Of a DNA stretch of 64,000 bases, positions 17,074-24,423 are shown piece after piece. The position numbers and the translations under genes were made by a program. The stretch's first letter is position 1, and each line of letters begins with the position of its first letter. A model generated the notes under the pieces. The model was not told the DNA's origin and ran no database searches. It saw only the letters and a program-made list of their open reading frames with translations. The DNA is from Actinomarinicola tropica (GTDB lineage Bacteria; Actinomycetota; Acidimicrobiia; Acidimicrobiales; SKKL01): NCBI RefSeq assembly GCF_009650215.1, contig NZ_CP045851.1, positions 620,001-684,000 on the forward strand. Reading direction: 5' to 3'.

Positions 17074-18056
17074 GTGATCGCGGCGGCTCCGGGCGCGCAC
17101 ACCGTCGTCGGCGTGGCCGGCGCCGGGATCGCCGAGGACGAGGTGCTGCGGCCGGCGGCGTCGAGTCCGACAGCGAACACCCCCTCGCCCGCGCCATCGT
17201 CACCGCCGCACGAGACCGCGGCGCGGTCGCTACCGCCACCGAGTTCCGCTCACTCACCGGGCGCGGCGTGGAAGCCACCATCGACGGAACCGCGTACGCG
17301 GTCGGCGGGCCGGCCCTGCTGCGGCAGCGTTCCCTCGCCGAGCCCGACGAGCTCTCCGAGTGGTCCGCTCGGTGGCGCGACCGCGGCGCCTCGATCCTCT
17401 ACCTCACCCGCGACGACGCGATTGTCGGCGGCATCGCCCTCGAGGACGAGATCCGGACCGAGGCACGTCACGCCGTCGCCGAGTTGCAGGCGATGGGTCG
17501 GCGCACCGTGATGATCACCGGCGACGCCCGACAGGTCGCCGACGCCGTCGGCGCCGATCTCGGCATCGACGAGGTCATGGCCGAGGTCCTCCCCGAGGAC
17601 AAAGACGCAAAGGTCGCCGAGCTCCAAGCCCGCCACCTCAAGGTGGCAATGGTCGGCGACGGCGTCAACGACGCCCCCGCCCTCGCCCGCGCCGATGTCG
17701 GCATCGCCATCGGCGCCGGCACCGACGTCGCCATCGAATCGGCCGGGCTCATCCTCGCCAGCTCCGATCCCCGCGCCGTGGTCAGCATCATCCGTCTCTC
17801 CAAGGCCGCCTACCGCAAGAGCCTCCAGAACCTCTGGTGGGCCGCGGGGTACAACGTGCTCGCCATCCCCATCGCCGCCGGCGCCTTGGGCTGGGCCGGC
17901 ATCACCATGCCCCCGGCGGTGGCCGCGATCCTGATGAGCGTGTCCACCATCGTCGTGGCCCTCAACGCCCAGCTCCTCCGCCGCGTCGAGCTCCGCCCAC
18001 CGGCACTCGCCGACGACGCGACCCCGCGGCCATCTGCCGAGGCGGTGGCGTCATGA
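17074..18056 (+). pseudogene. 5'-truncated, frameshifted P1B metal ATPase
   Basis: Only the C-terminal part of a heavy-metal ATPase survives. The upstream piece GIAEDEVLRPAAS reads in one frame, then continues in another as VESDSEHPLARAIV from 17160, so a frameshift lies at about 17158. The remainder is intact: [42 protein letters not shown] and the last two helices. The membrane metal motif and the phosphorylated DKTGT are missing, so it cannot pump. It starts just after the cupredoxin terminator, consistent with a deletion. It ends in a 4-bp overlap with the next gene. Confidence 0.8.
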
Positions 18057-18268
18057 CCGGACACGGCCCCACCCACGCCGACACCGACGACCGAAAGCTC
18101 CTCACTGCGCTCGCCGCGTGCTGCGTCGGGCCGATGCTGCTCATCATCGTGCTGACCGCGGTGCTCGGTCTCGCCCTCGGTCCCGCGGCGGCGATCACCC
18201 TCGGCGCCGTCGCCGCCGGGGTCTGCGTCGCCGTCATGGTCCAACACCACCGACGTCACGGGTCCTGA
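18053..18268 (+). CDS. Small two-helix membrane protein, paralogue of 15071 gene
   Basis: A 71-residue protein with a His/Asp-rich start (MTGHGPTHADTDDRK), two hydrophobic helices (ALAACCVGPMLLIIVLTAVL then LGLALGPAAAITLGAVAAGV) and a basic His tail (HHRRHGS). It shares pattern and spacing with 15071-15346. The ATG overlaps the stop of the broken ATPase, so the ancestral operon was ATPase-small membrane protein. Could assist metal export; unproven. Confidence 0.72.
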   Translation: MTGHGPTHADTDDRKLLTALAACCVGPMLLIIVLTAVLGLALGPAAAITLGAVAAGVCVAVMVQHHRRHGS

Positions 18269-18328
18269 CGTAACCGCCGCCCCGCCCGCGCCGACACTGG
18301 GGCTAGCCGGCCCGGCGGTCGAGCGTCG

Positions 18329-18712
18329 TCAGGACGGCGGGTACGGCTCGAGGCCGTGGATCTCCTGCTGCTCGCGCACGTAGGCGATGATCCGGTCGAT
18401 CTCGTCATCATCGAGACCCTCGACCGGGGGCATGTCGCCGAAGTTCCAGTGGTGTGCACGCGAACCCTGGCTGATCGCCGCACGGAACGACGCATCGGGA
18501 TGGTGGTCAGATGCGTACACCTGCGACAGGTGTGGCGGGCCTTGGTCGGTTCCGCGCAGGTCGCTGCCGTGACACGACGCACACGACTCCTGGTAGAGAG
18601 CCTCGCCCGACGAACCAGATGCCACGGTCGACGATGTCTCATCCGAACACGACGAGAGCACCGCTGCGAGCACTGCGCACAGCAGCACCATCGCTCGGAG
18701 CGAACCGCCCAT
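18329..18712 (-). CDS. Lipid-anchored class I cytochrome c
   Basis: A 127-residue lipoprotein: hydrophobic signal with lipobox LSSC, then a cytochrome c domain with heme motif CASCHG (about residues 45-50) and probable axial Met in FGDMPPVEG near the end. ATG at 18712 has TGGAG upstream; an in-frame GTG at 18730 is possible. HHWNFGDMPP and the following DDEIDRIIAYVREQQ helix are typical of small electron carriers. Paired with the DUF305 gene upstream; the same pair recurs at 35770-36554. Confidence 0.88.
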   Translation of the reverse strand: MGGSLRAMVLLCAVLAAVLSSCSDETSSTVASGSSGEALYQESCASCHGSDLRGTDQGPPHLSQVYASDHHPDASFRAAISQGSRAHHWNFGDMPPVEGLDDDEIDRIIAYVREQQEIHGLEPYPPS

Positions 18713-18728
18713 TGGTCTCCAGGTCACC

Positions 18729-18742
18729 ACGGTAACGACCGT
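18729..18742. promoter_or_regulatory. Inverted repeat before cytochrome c gene
   Basis: ACGGT-aacg-ACCGT, perfect 5-bp arms, 17 bp upstream of the cytochrome start. Could be an operator; no similar copy elsewhere was noticed. Confidence 0.3.
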
Positions 18743-18757
18743 AGCGTCAGCACCCGC

Positions 18758-19381
18758 TCAGCCGGTGGGGCACTCCCGATCGGCCGACACGTCGAACTGC
18801 GGGACCTCCCGCTCCTGTGCCTCGGCAGGAGTCGTGGCAGCGCCGTTCTCGTTGATGTCGTCGATCAGCCAGTCCATCTCCATGATCTCGCGACGCTGCG
18901 CCTCGCTGATCTCGACCGCCAGCTCGCACACCCGCACATCGTCGTTGCCGAAGCGCTCGGATCGGGTGATGGCGAGGGAGTGGTGCGGGATCATCGCCTG
19001 CATGAACGAGACGTCGTCGACGGTGGCCTGGCTGCGGTCCAGAGCGATGCCCCCGCCGAGCAGCAGCAGGCTGACGACGACGATGGCGATGTTGCCCCTG
19101 ACGTTGCGGTACATGTTCAACATCCAGGCGAGCATGACCAGGCCCATGGTCCCGCCCATGGTGACGGCCATGAAGATGCGGCTCTGGCTGAAGCGAACGT
19201 GGCTGAGCTCCCACGAACCGACGAACATCACGAAGTACATCAGCACCATCGACGTGAGGATCATCGCCGCGAACCGCAGGTACATCTTCCGCTCCATGTC
19301 GGACTGATCCCCGTCGTGTCGATCATGGGTGTTCTGCTCGTCAGCTGACGAGGTCCCCTCGTGGTCCTTCTTGGTCTGCAT
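18758..19381 (-). CDS. DUF305 membrane-anchored protein
   Basis: A 207-residue protein: polar N-terminus (about 35 residues), three hydrophobic helices (about 40-115), then a DUF305 domain with the signature MIPHHSLAITRSERF (about residues 137-151) and ISEAQRREIMEMDWL. DUF305 domains are ferritin-like helical bundles with conserved His and Met residues linked to copper handling. ATG at 19381 with GAGAGGAG upstream. It precedes and probably shares an operon with the cytochrome c. An N-terminally deleted relative lies at 36216-36554. Confidence 0.87.
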   Translation of the reverse strand: MQTKKDHEGTSSADEQNTHDRHDGDQSDMERKMYLRFAAMILTSMVLMYFVMFVGSWELSHVRFSQSRIFMAVTMGGTMGLVMLAWMLNMYRNVRGNIAIVVVSLLLLGGGIALDRSQATVDDVSFMQAMIPHHSLAITRSERFGNDDVRVCELAVEISEAQRREIMEMDWLIDDINENGAATTPAEAQEREVPQFDVSADRECPTG

Positions 19382-19704
19382 GTTGGCTCCTCTCGCTACG
19401 GTCGTGCGTGCCGGTACCCCCTCGAGCGCCACTACCCCCGGCACTTCGGATCCAGAACCCGAAGATGGCCTTGCCGACCGCCACGTGGAACCGGGACAGG
19501 CGGCCGGACGGGCTGTTCGTCGGCGGGGCCGCTGGACTCGATGGCGTACCCGAGTCAGCCCGCACGCTTCTACCGTTCCTTCTACTGTGCGGGCCGGTAC
19601 AGGGGTGTACGGACTGACACGACCGGCGTAGACTGATCGGAGAAACCCCAGCTCAAGGGCACTATCGGGTACTGGCTGGTACGGGCTGAGATCCCGATCG
19701 GAAA
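19382..19704. other. Non-coding stretch before the tRNA-like junction
   Basis: About 320 bp with no convincing gene. It contains a small inverted repeat GTACA-gggg-TGTAC at 19597-19610 and the start of the 100-bp repeat unit (19641-19740). It probably carries the DUF305 promoter and the end of the island. Confidence 0.4.
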
Positions 19705-19750
19705 CCTCATAACCCGAAGGTCGCAGGTTCAAATCCTGCCCCCGCCACCA
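19705..19750 (+). other. tRNA-Met 3' half: attachment-site scar
   Basis: The DNA reads as the 3' half of a tRNA: anticodon loop CTCATAA (anticodon CAT, 19706-19712), variable region, T-arm GCAGG-TTCAAAT-CCTGC (19723-19739), acceptor strand CCCCGCC, discriminator A and encoded CCA (19748-19750). No matching 5' half (GGCGGGG acceptor, D-arm, anticodon 5' stem) precedes it; GAAAC cannot pair with CCCGA. A tRNA half beginning at the anticodon loop is what a tyrosine recombinase leaves at the distal end of an integrated element, so this is probably attR of the island to the left. Confidence 0.75.
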
Positions 19751-19765
19751 ACGAAACCGCAGGTC

Positions 19766-19790
19766 AGGCCCGGTCCCAGCGACCGGGCCT
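19766..19790 (+). terminator. Hairpin terminator behind the tRNA half
   Basis: Perfect 10-bp stem AGGCCCGGTC / GACCGGGCCT with loop CCAGC, followed by TCTGCTGT. It lies 15 bp past the CCA end, a normal place for a tRNA gene terminator, and supports the view that the original tRNA locus downstream sequence is here. Confidence 0.72.
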
Positions 19791-19808
19791 TCTGCTGTCC
19801 GGGCCCGA

Positions 19809-19830
19809 CTTCTAACGGATCTTCTAACGG
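19809..19830. repeat. 22-bp direct repeat, copy 1
   Basis: Starts CTTCTAACGGATC and ends CTTCTAACGG; it is itself built from two CTTCTAACGG units. Identical to 22219-22240. It covers the stop codon of the Fic gene. Confidence 0.8.
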
Positions 19831-21017
19831 GTGGGCGTCGGTGCAGGCCGGAAGAGGATGTCCAGCACGGCGGGCGCCTGGAAGACGCGGTTGTAGCTGC
19901 GGCCGGTGACCTCTTCGAGGATGCCGGCTTCGGTGAGCCGGCCGACGGCGTGGTTGGCGGCCTGGACACTGACGTTGTGGGTGTCCGAGACGTGCTTGAC
20001 GGTCAGCGATGGGAACTCGATGAGCTTCTCGGTCACGGCAAGGGCCACTCCCTTCATCCCTCGGGCCCGCAGCGTGGCCAGCGCATCCTCCCGCCAAGCC
20101 AGCAGGGCACGGATGCGGGACTCGGCATCCATCGCCTGCGCGCTGAGCGCGTTGCAGAAGTAGGTGATCCAAGCGTCGAACGCCCCGACCGTGCTCACCT
20201 CGCGCAGCAGGTGGCGATACCGGTCTGACTGTGCCTCGAAGTACGGCGAGAGGTTGATCAGTGGCTCGCTGAGGAGCCCGTAGTCCATGAGCTGGAGGAT
20301 GGCGATGAGGCGCCCGATCCGGCCGTTCCCGTCCGTGAACGGGTGCAGCGCCTCGAACTGGTAGTGAGCCGCGGCGACGCGGATGACGGGATGGAGATCC
20401 GTCTCGGTGTGGATCCACTTCTCCCAGTCGGACATGCCGTTCGAGAGCTCGTCTCCGGGCGGAGGTGGGATGTAGGTCGCCTCGAGCACGCTGCAGCCTT
20501 TGTAGGGCCCGATGAGCACCTGTGTCTGGCGGACCTTTCCGGTCTGCCAGTCCTCGCTCGGCGTGCCACTGATCAGGGTCTCCTGCAGCTCGCACGCGAG
20601 TCGCGTGCTGATCGGCAGGACCTTCATCCGCGCGATGCCTTGCTCGGTGGCGTGGATGAAGTTCAACACCTCGGTGACGGCGTGGCTCCGGGGGATGTCG
20701 GCATCGAGCTCCGAGCTGAGGACGTCGGCGGCGGGCGCGAATGTTCCCTCGAGTGCCGAGGTGCTGACCGCCTCCCGGCGGATGGTCGGCCGCGCGACCA
20801 GCATGGGGTTCGGTAGGAGCTCCTTGGCCAGCGCATCCAAGCGGCCGAGGTGGTGTGCGGCATCGATCGCTGCACCCCAGGTCTTGGGGCCGAGGTGGAG
20901 ATCGGACGGCAGCGGGCTGGGGACGAAGGCGAAGTGGTTGACCTCGTGGCCGGCCTCCTCGACGGTGATCGGCACCAGCCTCCCGGTAGGCGACTCGCGG
21001 AACCGCTCGATCTGCAT
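19824..21017 (-). CDS. Fic-domain protein with N-terminal inhibitory helix and HTH
   Basis: A 397-residue protein. The Fic active site HPFTDGNGRIGR (His about residue 225) is complete, and an inhibitory motif TSALEG (residues 86-91, the [S/T]xxxE[G/N] pattern) precedes it, so this is a self-inhibited class II Fic protein. The C-terminal about 70 residues form a winged-helix region (LTVKHVSDTHNVSVQAANHA). Such proteins transfer AMP to target proteins and often regulate their own gene. Start ATG at 21017 begins MQIERF. It lies between two copies of a 22-bp repeat with a broken integrase, so it is cargo of a decayed element. Confidence 0.92.
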   Translation of the reverse strand: MQIERFRESPTGRLVPITVEEAGHEVNHFAFVPSPLPSDLHLGPKTWGAAIDAAHHLGRLDALAKELLPNPMLVARPTIRREAVSTSALEGTFAPAADVLSSELDADIPRSHAVTEVLNFIHATEQGIARMKVLPISTRLACELQETLISGTPSEDWQTGKVRQTQVLIGPYKGCSVLEATYIPPPPGDELSNGMSDWEKWIHTETDLHPVIRVAAAHYQFEALHPFTDGNGRIGRLIAILQLMDYGLLSEPLINLSPYFEAQSDRYRHLLREVSTVGAFDAWITYFCNALSAQAMDAESRIRALLAWREDALATLRARGMKGVALAVTEKLIEFPSLTVKHVSDTHNVSVQAANHAVGRLTEAGILEEVTGRSYNRVFQAPAVLDILFRPAPTPTR

Positions 21018-21113
21018 GACTCAAGCTTAGCGCCATGAACCTTGAATTCCAGGGGTGAAACTTCTCGCAACCGTTCAGGCGCTGACTCGGCGATCAAGGT
21101 TGCGCGCGGATGC

Positions 21114-21138
21114 TTGAAATCGAGCCTGTGGATTTCAA
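21114..21138. repeat. Inverted repeat between fic and integrase remnant
   Basis: TTGAAATC-gagcctgtg-GATTTCAA, perfect 8-bp arms with a 9-bp loop, at the 3' end of the integrase remnant and 97 bp upstream of fic. Could be a terminator or an operator for the Fic winged helix. Confidence 0.4.
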
Positions 21139-21567
21139 GTGGCGCGCTCGCCGTAGAGGGCCTCGCAGAAGAGCCTGGCGGCGTCGGCTTACATGCCGGG
21201 GATGACGTGCTGGTAGACGGTCATGGTGAAGGCGGGGCTGCTGTGGCCGAGGCGTTCGCTGACGACCTTCACGTGGACGCCCGCCTTGAGCAGGATCGTG
21301 GCGAGGGTGTGGCGGAGGTCGTGGAACCGGATCCTCGGCAGCTCGCTCGTGGCGAGGTGACGGTCGAAGACCTGGCTGAAGTAGTCGGGGTGCGTGAGGC
21401 TGCCATCGGGGCAGGCGAAGACGGTCTCGTCCTCGCTCACCTTCAGCCCGGCGAGCGTCGCCTCCTGCTCTCGCACGAGCCGCCATGAGCGCAACGCGTC
21501 GACGGTGCGCTCGTCGAGGTCGATGGTGCGGCGGGCGGAGCCGGTCTTCACGTCAGCGATGGTGCGC
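21135..21567 (-). pseudogene. Tyrosine recombinase, C-terminal catalytic remnant
   Basis: Begins near ADVKTGSARRTIDLDERT and lacks the N-terminal core-binding domain and the first catalytic Arg region's upstream part. The rest shows RFHDLRHTLATILLKAG (HxxR) and VVSERLGHSSPAFTMTVYQH with the nucleophilic Tyr. An in-frame TAA at 21189-21191 follows IPGM, after which ADAARLFCEALYGERAT continues to a natural stop. It is therefore truncated at its start and carries a late nonsense codon. It was the integrase of this element and explains the nearby tRNA scar. Confidence 0.82.
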
Positions 21568-21653
21568 GCAACTGGCCGCTGGATCGAACGCGTGGGGAGC
21601 AGGAGTGGCGGCGATCGACCTGGTGTCGAAGGGTAGGCGGACGTATCCGGTTG

Positions 21654-21659
21654 TAATAC
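21654..21659 (+). promoter_or_regulatory. Probable -10 box of the toxin-antitoxin pair
   Basis: TAATAC preceded by TTG, 10 bp before the GTG start at 21670. The spacing suggests a nearly leaderless transcript, common in actinobacteria. No clear -35 box was seen. Confidence 0.35.
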
Positions 21660-21669
21660 ACTGGCTCGT

Positions 21670-21975
21670 GTGCCTGAACCGTTCGATCTCGATCTTCTCG
21701 ACGACGAGGACCCGTTCGAGATCGACGACCAGGCCGCCCACCTGTTCAAACATCCGAGGCTCGGGGTCGAGGACATCTACGAGGTGTGGCAGTCCGACCC
21801 GCTCTTCTACCCGGCGAAGCCGCCAGCGCACTGGCTGATGGTGGTGGAGGTCGCCGGCGACGTGCTGGTCGTGCCGCTCGCTCCACCAGATTCCGACGAC
21901 CCCACCAAGTGCCGACCGATCGGCTGCTACGTCGCAGCCACGCACCTCGTCACCCGATACCGGGAGGACCGATGA
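21670..21975 (+). CDS. Probable toxin of a BrnT-like toxin-antitoxin pair
   Basis: A 101-residue acidic protein. It has HLFKHPRLGVEDIYEVW (about residues 24-40), a central hydrophobic strand pair (HWLMVVEVAGDVLVVPLAP) and a basic end (ATHLVTRYRED). This order (N-terminal helix with a boundary Pro, beta pair, C-terminal basic helix) is BrnT-like, but sequence similarity is weak, so the family is inferred mainly from the partner. It overlaps the RHH antitoxin gene by 4 bp (ATGA). Toxin-first order is typical of BrnTA. Confidence 0.55.
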   Translation: MPEPFDLDLLDDEDPFEIDDQAAHLFKHPRLGVEDIYEVWQSDPLFYPAKPPAHWLMVVEVAGDVLVVPLAPPDSDDPTKCRPIGCYVAATHLVTRYREDR

Positions 21976-22211
21976 CCAAGAAGAAGATGACCCGAGAAGA
22001 GGAGTACGAGTTCTACGCCAAGCCCGAGAACCAGGAGCCCCAGGGTCCTGCTCGGCGGCGGAAGCGCTCGAACCTGACGGAGATGGTGCCGGTGCGATTC
22101 CCGCCCGAGACCCTCGAGGAGGTTCGCCGACTCGCCGAAGCCGACGACCGCTCGGTGTCGAGCTGGATCCGTCGCGCCGTCGAGCACGAGCTCGAACAGC
22201 AGGTCGGCTGA
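21972..22211 (+). CDS. Ribbon-helix-helix antitoxin
   Basis: A 79-residue protein with a basic, charged N-terminus (MTKKKMTREEEYEFYAKPEN) and a C-terminal RHH domain: beta strand EMVPVRFPPETLEEV, then helices RLAEADDRSVSSWIRRAVEHEL. The strand binds DNA and the second helix pairs the dimer, as in CopG/BrnA antitoxins. It is co-translated with the preceding gene and probably represses the promoter before 21670. Confidence 0.78.
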   Translation: MTKKKMTREEEYEFYAKPENQEPQGPARRRKRSNLTEMVPVRFPPETLEEVRRLAEADDRSVSSWIRRAVEHELEQQVG

Positions 22212-22218
22212 CGGCCGG

Positions 22219-22240
22219 CTTCTAACGGATCTTCTAACGG
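22219..22240. repeat. 22-bp direct repeat, copy 2
   Basis: Identical to 19809-19830; lies 7 bp after the antitoxin gene. The two copies bracket the Fic/integrase/toxin-antitoxin segment. Confidence 0.8.
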
Positions 22241-22292
22241 ACGGGCCGTCATGAGGCGGTTCTGACGGGACCCGGCGAGACGGGCTGGCACA

Positions 22293-22392
22293 CGAAACCG
22301 CAGGTCAACGGCACAATCCGGCGTTGGACGACACAGGCTGACATGGCCCGCAAGCACCTCCTAACCCGAAGGTCACAGGTTCACTCCTTCGG
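22293..22392 (+). repeat. Diverged copy of the tRNA-like junction
   Basis: Aligns without gaps to 19641-19740 at 67 of 100 positions. The best-kept part is AACCCGAAGGTCACAGGTTC (22361-22380), one mismatch from the tRNA anticodon-to-T-arm segment at 19711-19730. It does not fold as a tRNA. It is probably the decayed outer attachment site of the second element. Confidence 0.6.
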
Positions 22393-22507
22393 CCGTTGGT
22401 GTGGCCGACGCCATCACCGAGCGTCCTGGGATCGGCCGACAACGCCGCATCTCGGCACTACTCTCGCGAGCCGACAGCGCAGCCGAGGGCGAGGCGGGCG
22501 GTGGGAC

Positions 22508-23260
22508 ATGGGTCTGGTGCGGCGGGCATGCGGTGGCCGTTCACGCTCGTCCCGGGGCGTGGCCCCCACGACGAGAGCATCTCGTCGGGTAGCGCGGTTG
22601 GCTCGGATGGTGCTGGCCATCACGGCCGTGGCGTTGGTGTCGGGCTCGTGCGCCGACGAATGCGACGAGCTCGAGTACGAGTGGATCGGCGGGGCTATCG
22701 GCTACTACGACGACTGGGCGGAGGCGACCGAGGTCGAGGTCGGCGCTCCGGAGGGCAGCGAGCTCTCCGAGGTCGAGCAGTGGCGCCTCGAGACGTTCCG
22801 CTCGGAGGGCGCTCTCATGGTGCGCGTCGAGGACGCTCAGGTCCTGCGCGGAGAGCGATTCGAACGTGGGCTCGCGACGGAGAGCCTCGGGCGCGAGGCG
22901 CCTCGGGTGGTCGAACGCGGCGGCACGCTGCTCCTCGGGCACCGGGACGGCGGGGTCGCTGGCATGGAGCTGCGGTCTGACGGCTCTGTCCGCTGGCTCG
23001 GCCCCTGCGCAGGGTCGGCGACCGAGCAGCTGTCCGGTTTCGCGGGGCACCTCGCAGCGACCACCGACCTCTTCGCGGGGGCCAGCGCTGCCGATGTCGC
23101 GCGGGCTCTCGTGGCCGAGGATCCGGGCGGTCCGCTCAGCCGCCAGTTCGAGGAGTGGTGGCGACCCAGCAGCCGGGAGACGGCGTCGTCGACGGGCGGG
23201 CCGCTCCTGGGGTCTCGGCATCACACGGGCCCCGACATCGATGGGCGCAGCGGACGGTGA
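22508..23260 (+). CDS. Putative lipoprotein of unknown function
   Basis: A 250-residue protein with a basic N-terminus of about 33 residues, a hydrophobic signal and lipobox LVSGSC, then CDELEYEWIGGAIGYYDD and an acidic, Glu-rich domain ending in a low-complexity tail. No known domain is recognised. ATG at 22508 was chosen because upstream codons of the open frame overlap the repeat and read as shadow. It is the first gene after the element. A start at ATG 22608, closer to the signal, is also possible. Confidence 0.6.
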   Translation: MGLVRRACGGRSRSSRGVAPTTRASRRVARLARMVLAITAVALVSGSCADECDELEYEWIGGAIGYYDDWAEATEVEVGAPEGSELSEVEQWRLETFRSEGALMVRVEDAQVLRGERFERGLATESLGREAPRVVERGGTLLLGHRDGGVAGMELRSDGSVRWLGPCAGSATEQLSGFAGHLAATTDLFAGASAADVARALVAEDPGGPLSRQFEEWWRPSSRETASSTGGPLLGSRHHTGPDIDGRSGR

Positions 23261-23318
23261 GCACCGGCCGGGGTTCGACGTCCCCGTCCGATCTCCGGTG
23301 GCATGAGCGCTCGAGTCG

Positions 23319-24260
23319 TCACAGTCTCTGCTGCTCGAGCCAGGACAGGATCGCCCGGTTCGTCTCCGTCGGCAGCTCGTCCATGACCCAGTGGCCGCAG
23401 TCGAGCTCGACCTCGGTCAGGTCCGGCACGAGCTCGGCGATCCGCTCGTTCCTCGCCACGACGTCGCGAGCGCCGTAGATCATCAGCGCGGGTTGCCTGA
23501 CGACCGGATCGACGTCGGCGAGCAGGTGCCAGTTGCGGTCGACGTTGCGGTACCAGTTGATGCTGCTGGTGAACCCGGAGGTCTCGAACGCGGACGTGAG
23601 CACGGCCAGCTCGTCGTCGCTCATGACGGGGTCGCCGGGCGGTTCGTCCGCGAGCGCGAGGTGCACCATGGCGTTCCCGGGCTCGGGCGCAGGAGGCGGC
23701 TGGTTCCTCCGATACAGGTTCCGCAGGAACCGAGCGGTGTGGGCCTCGAGCACCGCATCGGCGACGCCGGGCCGGCGGTTGAAGTCCACGAAGTAGAAGT
23801 CGCTCCCGAGCATCTGCTCCATGGCGTCCACCCAGGGCTGCTCGCCGCGCTCCATGTACGCCATGCTCAGCGCGACCACCTGGCCGACGCGGGTCGGATG
23901 CAGGATCGCCGTCCACCAGACGACCATCGCGCCCCAGTCGTGACCGACGAAGGTGGCGTCCTCGTAGCCGAAGTGGTCGAGCAGACCGACCAGGTCGCCT
24001 GCCAGGTGCTCGATGTCGTAGGCGGTGACATCGCTCGGACGCGAGGATCTTCCGTATCCCCGCTGGTTCGGGACGATGACGTGGTAGCCGGCGTCGACGA
24101 GGGCGGGCACCTGGTGGCGCCACGAGAACGCGTGCTCGGGCCAGCCGTGGCACAGGACGACCGGTCGTCCTGCGTTCTCGCGTCCGGCCTCGAACACCTC
24201 GAGCTCGACGTCGTCGAGGGCGACCATGGTGGGCGTTGGGAACTCGATCGGATCGAACAC
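23319..24260 (-). CDS. Epoxide hydrolase-like alpha/beta hydrolase
   Basis: A 313-residue hydrolase. Oxyanion motif CHGWPEHAFSWRHQ (about residues 37-50), nucleophile elbow FVGHDWGAMV (Asp about residue 108), lid tyrosines in the cap region (MAYMERGEQP and SINWYRNV), the acid residue near GARDVVARN and catalytic His in DCGHWVMDE. HGWPE, GHDWG and the two lid tyrosines are diagnostic of epoxide hydrolases, which open epoxides to diols; a haloalkane dehalogenase is less likely. Monocistronic on the minus strand. Confidence 0.88.
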   Translation of the reverse strand: MFDPIEFPTPTMVALDDVELEVFEAGRENAGRPVVLCHGWPEHAFSWRHQVPALVDAGYHVIVPNQRGYGRSSRPSDVTAYDIEHLAGDLVGLLDHFGYEDATFVGHDWGAMVVWWTAILHPTRVGQVVALSMAYMERGEQPWVDAMEQMLGSDFYFVDFNRRPGVADAVLEAHTARFLRNLYRRNQPPPAPEPGNAMVHLALADEPPGDPVMSDDELAVLTSAFETSGFTSSINWYRNVDRNWHLLADVDPVVRQPALMIYGARDVVARNERIAELVPDLTEVELDCGHWVMDELPTETNRAILSWLEQQRL

Positions 24261-24423
24261 TGCGTGCCTCTCTCTCCTGGGCGGTCGCCGAGGAGAGGCG
24301 CAACGTACGAACCGCTCCGGACAGATGATGTCCGCAGCGTGCCGAGACCCCGGCGCAGTGGTCTGCGATGCTCGGGCTCGTCCGAGGTGTGATGCCGTCG
24401 GAGCCGAGGGGGGACCGGATCAG

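Noticed and set aside
19637-19750. A complete tRNA-Met gene
   Set aside because: The 3' half is perfect, but no 5' acceptor (GGCGGGG) or anticodon 5' stem precedes the loop.
22343-22507. Earlier start of the lipoprotein frame
   Set aside because: The residues before 22508 overlap the tRNA-like repeat and are Arg/His-rich nonsense; the signal peptide follows ATG 22508 or 22608.
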